From the NCBI GenBank assembly GCA_015661795.1, contig DQVJ01000140.1, forward strand, positions 1-7,621: a stretch of 7,621 bases of DNA, in the 5' to 3' direction. Shown piece after piece: positions 6,383 through 7,621 of this stretch; position 1 is the stretch's first letter; every line of letters starts with the position of its first letter. This DNA comes from Sulfurovum sp. GTDB taxonomy: Bacteria > Campylobacterota > Campylobacteria > Campylobacterales > Sulfurovaceae. The notes below the pieces were generated by a model. The model did not search any database and was not told where the DNA came from. It saw only the letters and a program-made list of their open reading frames with translations. A program made the position numbers and the translations under genes.

Positions 6383-7159
6383 TTATCTTCCTATCAATAT
6401 ATCTTGAGGGTCTATCCAAAGTCCCACACGCATATCTTCATTCAAGTCCTTAATTTTATCTGTTGACATTACAGACACAACTCTAAAGTTACTACCCACA
6501 TCAACCACAATTTTACTCAACCCCTTATCACTTTGTATTTTTTCTATAAATCCTTCTATCTGAGGATCTTTGCCTTGTATTTGACAACTTAGCCTTCTAC
6601 AATGAATAGCATTTGATTTGATGATGGCAAAGACTTCTCTGCCCACTTCTAAGCTTAAGTTCTCTGCTGCTTCTCTTGTAATATGAGACTCTAACAATAA
6701 TCCATTTTTTAATTTAAGTGACAAGATACATTCCACATCACTATAGTCTATATGTATCACATTGGCATACCATTGGTTACGTGCTGATACTTGTAAAGTA
6801 AATCTTTCGATAGTTTTAAACGTACCATTGTCTATGTCTGTCAATTCTGATAATCTTTCTAAAAACCGTGAGTGTTCTTCCTTGAGTAAAGCATAACTTT
6901 TAAGTAATCTCTCTCCATAGTCTGTAATGGTTGTACCCCCACCATCTTTTCCTCCTGTCTCTGTATATACGATTGGTTCGGGAGAAAGAGAATTCATAAT
7001 ATCTACTGCTTCCCATGCACTTTTATAACTCATCGGTACAACTTTGGCTGCCTTAGAAATAGAACCATGTTCTTGAATCGCGTGAAGAAGTACAATACGT
7101 TTTTCCAATAAAAAAGGTTTACCTAACATTTCTAAAGTCAAAGTAGAGGCTACCGTCAT
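6383..7159 (-). CDS. modE: Molybdate-responsive transcriptional regulator ModE
   Basis: This 258-residue protein matches full-length ModE (about 260). The N-terminal winged helix-turn-helix is recognisable from GSISKAAKVVPMSYKSAWE (32-50) and the wing GGKDGGGTTITDYGERLL (69-86), both close to E. coli ModE. The C-terminal half holds two Mop/TOBE-like units. The first begins SARNQW at 125 and runs to about 183. The second, about 191-257, has lost the SARN motif and looks degenerate. In the known family a dimer binds molybdate through these units and then represses mod genes and tunes molybdoenzyme genes. Here it leads its own operon, with only 4 nt before the modA ATG, so it should be autoregulated. 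AGGGG (7165-7169) sits 5 nt before the ATG, inside a ModE-box-like palindrome. Confidence 0.94.
   Translation of the reverse strand: MTVASTLTLEMLGKPFLLEKRIVLLHAIQEHGSISKAAKVVPMSYKSAWEAVDIMNSLSPEPIVYTETGGKDGGGTTITDYGERLLKSYALLKEEHSRFLERLSELTDIDNGTFKTIERFTLQVSARNQWYANVIHIDYSDVECILSLKLKNGLLLESHITREAAENLSLEVGREVFAIIKSNAIHCRRLSCQIQGKDPQIEGFIEKIQSDKGLSKIVVDVGSNFRVVSVMSTDKIKDLNEDMRVGLWIDPQDILIGR
6387..6392 (-). promoter_or_regulatory. Ribosome binding site of modA within the modE 3' end
   Basis: AGGAAG on the minus strand overlaps the last codons of modE and lies 8 nt before the modA ATG. It supports the chosen start and a single modE-modA transcript. Confidence 0.7.
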
Positions 7160-7163
7160 AAAA

Positions 7164-7191
7164 ACCCCTATATAGTTTAGTATATAATGAA
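7164..7191 (-). promoter_or_regulatory. Second ModE-box-like site over the modE leader and ribosome site
   Basis: Read on the plus strand, half-sites ACCCCTATATA (7164-7174) and TATATAATGAA (7181-7191) are separated by 6 bp. This fits the published ModE consensus layout as I recall it (ATCGNTATATA, N6, TATATAACGAT) with four mismatches in 22 positions. The site covers the modE ribosome binding sequence and the expected start of transcription. Its outer arm is imperfect, so it is weaker than the upstream box. Confidence 0.5.
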
Positions 7192-7209
7192 AATATTATC
7201 ATTATATAC
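7180..7209. repeat. Perfect 11-bp inverted repeat in the modE-ssrA spacer
   Basis: GTATATAATGA (7180-7190) and TCATTATATAC (7199-7209) are exact reverse complements with an 8-bp spacer. The arms are the inner half-sites of the two ModE-like boxes, so the repeat may be a by-product of their tandem arrangement or an additional dimer site. Confidence 0.7.
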
Positions 7210-7225
7210 CTTAATACATAACGCT
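7198..7225 (-). promoter_or_regulatory. Candidate ModE box of the mod operon
   Basis: On the minus strand AGCGTTATGTA (7225-7215) and TATATAATGAT (7208-7198) flank exactly 6 bp. Compared with the remembered ModE consensus (ATCGNTATATA, N6, TATATAACGAT) there are only three mismatches. The site covers the candidate modE -10 box (7201-7206) and the region just upstream, a classic repressor position. Presence next to modE itself strengthens the call. Its outer end lies one base from the ssrA -35 box. Confidence 0.7.
7201..7206 (-). promoter_or_regulatory. Candidate -10 box of the modE-modABC-symporter operon
   Basis: TATAAT reads on the minus strand and would start transcription near 7194, giving a leader of about 35 nt. 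A second possible box, TATACT at 7184-7179, would leave a leader of only about a dozen bases and is less likely. No clear -35 element is seen. Confidence 0.45.
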
Positions 7226-7226
7226 A

Positions 7227-7255
7227 TTGACAAAATAACCCAAAAGTGTTAAAAT
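7227..7255 (+). promoter_or_regulatory. Sigma-70 promoter of ssrA
   Basis: A perfect TTGACA at 7227-7232 and TAAAAT at 7250-7255 are separated by 17 bp. Transcription should start near 7262, about 12 nt before the mature tmRNA 5' end. A consensus -35 is unusual for this group and suits a strongly expressed stable RNA. Confidence 0.75.
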
Positions 7256-7361
7256 CCACCACTTTCCATTTATGGGGGTGACTTGGTTTCGACTGGAGTA
7301 GTCGGGGCTATGTGCATGCCGGACTGGGCAATTCCGTTACGCGGCCCACTCGCATTTAAAC

Positions 7362-7403
7362 GCAAACAACACAGATTACCGTCCAGCTTACGCAGTAGCG
7401 TAA
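7362..7403 (+). other. tmRNA proteolysis tag reading frame (ANNTDYRPAYAVA)
   Basis: The resume codon GCA follows TTAAAC and the frame encodes ANNTDYRPAYAVA before TAA at 7401-7403. The ANN start and PAYA core match Campylobacter and Helicobacter tags, which supports the taxonomic placement. The end is -AVA, where those relatives end -AKAA. Confidence 0.93.
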
Positions 7404-7404
7404 G
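7387..7404 (+). other. Hairpin (helix 5-like) closing the tmRNA tag frame
   Basis: CTTACGC (7387-7393) pairs perfectly with GCGTAAG (7398-7404) around the loop AGTA. The tag stop codon TAA lies in the 3' strand of this stem. Confidence 0.75.
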
Positions 7405-7621
7405 TCATTAACCCCGCTCACGCGGAGGACTGCCCTGCCTGGGAGTGTCATCTTAACAGGAGTCTTCGGACATTTTGGGTATCACATCTGATGACTATGC
7501 CCCGTGGAAGCTATGCCACAGGGTGAGAATCTTAGCTCGTCTAGCAAAGTTTTGAGTGTAGTACAAAACTAGATTAAAATTAACAACACTGACTAAGCAT
7601 GTAGAGTCATAGTTCTAGCTA

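Larger units (their letters stand above)
7274..7621 (+). ncRNA. ssrA: tmRNA (transfer-messenger RNA), 3' end outside window
   Basis: tmRNA rescues stalled ribosomes by acting first as alanyl-tRNA and then as a short mRNA encoding a degradation tag. The 5' end GGGGGTGACTTGGTTTCGAC is the standard acceptor-stem and D-arm start. The tag frame begins GCA AAC AAC and ends at a TAA inside a perfect 7-bp hairpin. Downstream are paired segments consistent with pseudoknots, for example AGTTTTG (7548-7554) with CAAAACT (7564-7570) and an imperfect stem at 7500-7523. The conserved 3' stretch GACTAAGCATGTAGA is at 7591-7605. The T-arm and the 3' half of the acceptor stem are missing, so roughly 35-45 nt lie beyond the window. 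It is one-piece, not the permuted two-piece form, as the 5' acceptor strand precedes the tag. Confidence 0.97.

Noticed and set aside
7160..7273. Molybdenum-cofactor riboswitch or small RNA in the modE leader
   Set aside because: The leader is too short, and the palindromes are better explained as ModE boxes.
1..7621. Mobile element, CRISPR array, toxin-antitoxin or phage attachment near ssrA
   Set aside because: tmRNA genes are common integration sites, but the gene's 3' end is outside the window and no integrase, direct repeat or array is visible.

Overview
The window looks like chromosomal DNA of a Campylobacterota (epsilonproteobacterial) species, probably a Sulfurovum- or Sulfurimonas-like sulfur oxidiser. 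The evidence is AT-rich DNA, promoters made of a TATAAT box behind a T-rich tract, and a tmRNA tag (ANNTDYRPAYAVA) that closely resembles Campylobacter and Helicobacter tags. The genus is an inference. Genes are packed tightly, and the only spacers over 100 bp are two divergent promoter regions.

Left part (1-2833): the 3' end of a plus-strand gene resembling the C-terminal region of large CoA-activase / 2-hydroxyacyl-CoA dehydratase-type proteins converges, with a 6-bp overlap, on a minus-strand biotin carboxylase subunit (AccC/PycA family). A 118-bp promoter region separates the latter from a divergent AraC-type regulator with an N-terminal DNA-binding domain and a C-terminal GyrI-like effector domain.

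Middle part (2830-7159, all minus strand): a compact molybdate (or tungstate) uptake operon reads modE - modA - modB - modC and continues, through an ATGA stop/start overlap, into a Na+/acidic amino acid or dicarboxylate symporter of the DAACS family. ModE would sense molybdate, ModA bind it in the periplasm, ModB form the channel and ModC drive transport with ATP. The symporter's place in this operon is unexpected.

Right part (7160-7621): a 114-bp divergent region separates modE from ssrA (tmRNA), whose last few tens of bases lie outside the window. It holds a near-consensus sigma-70 promoter for ssrA and two tandem ModE-box-like palindromes that I read directly from the sequence. They cover the putative modE promoter and ribosome binding site, and the outer one ends one base from the ssrA -35 box. 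This control region is the most interesting part of the window. I see no mobile element, CRISPR array, phage gene or wholly unknown multi-gene system.
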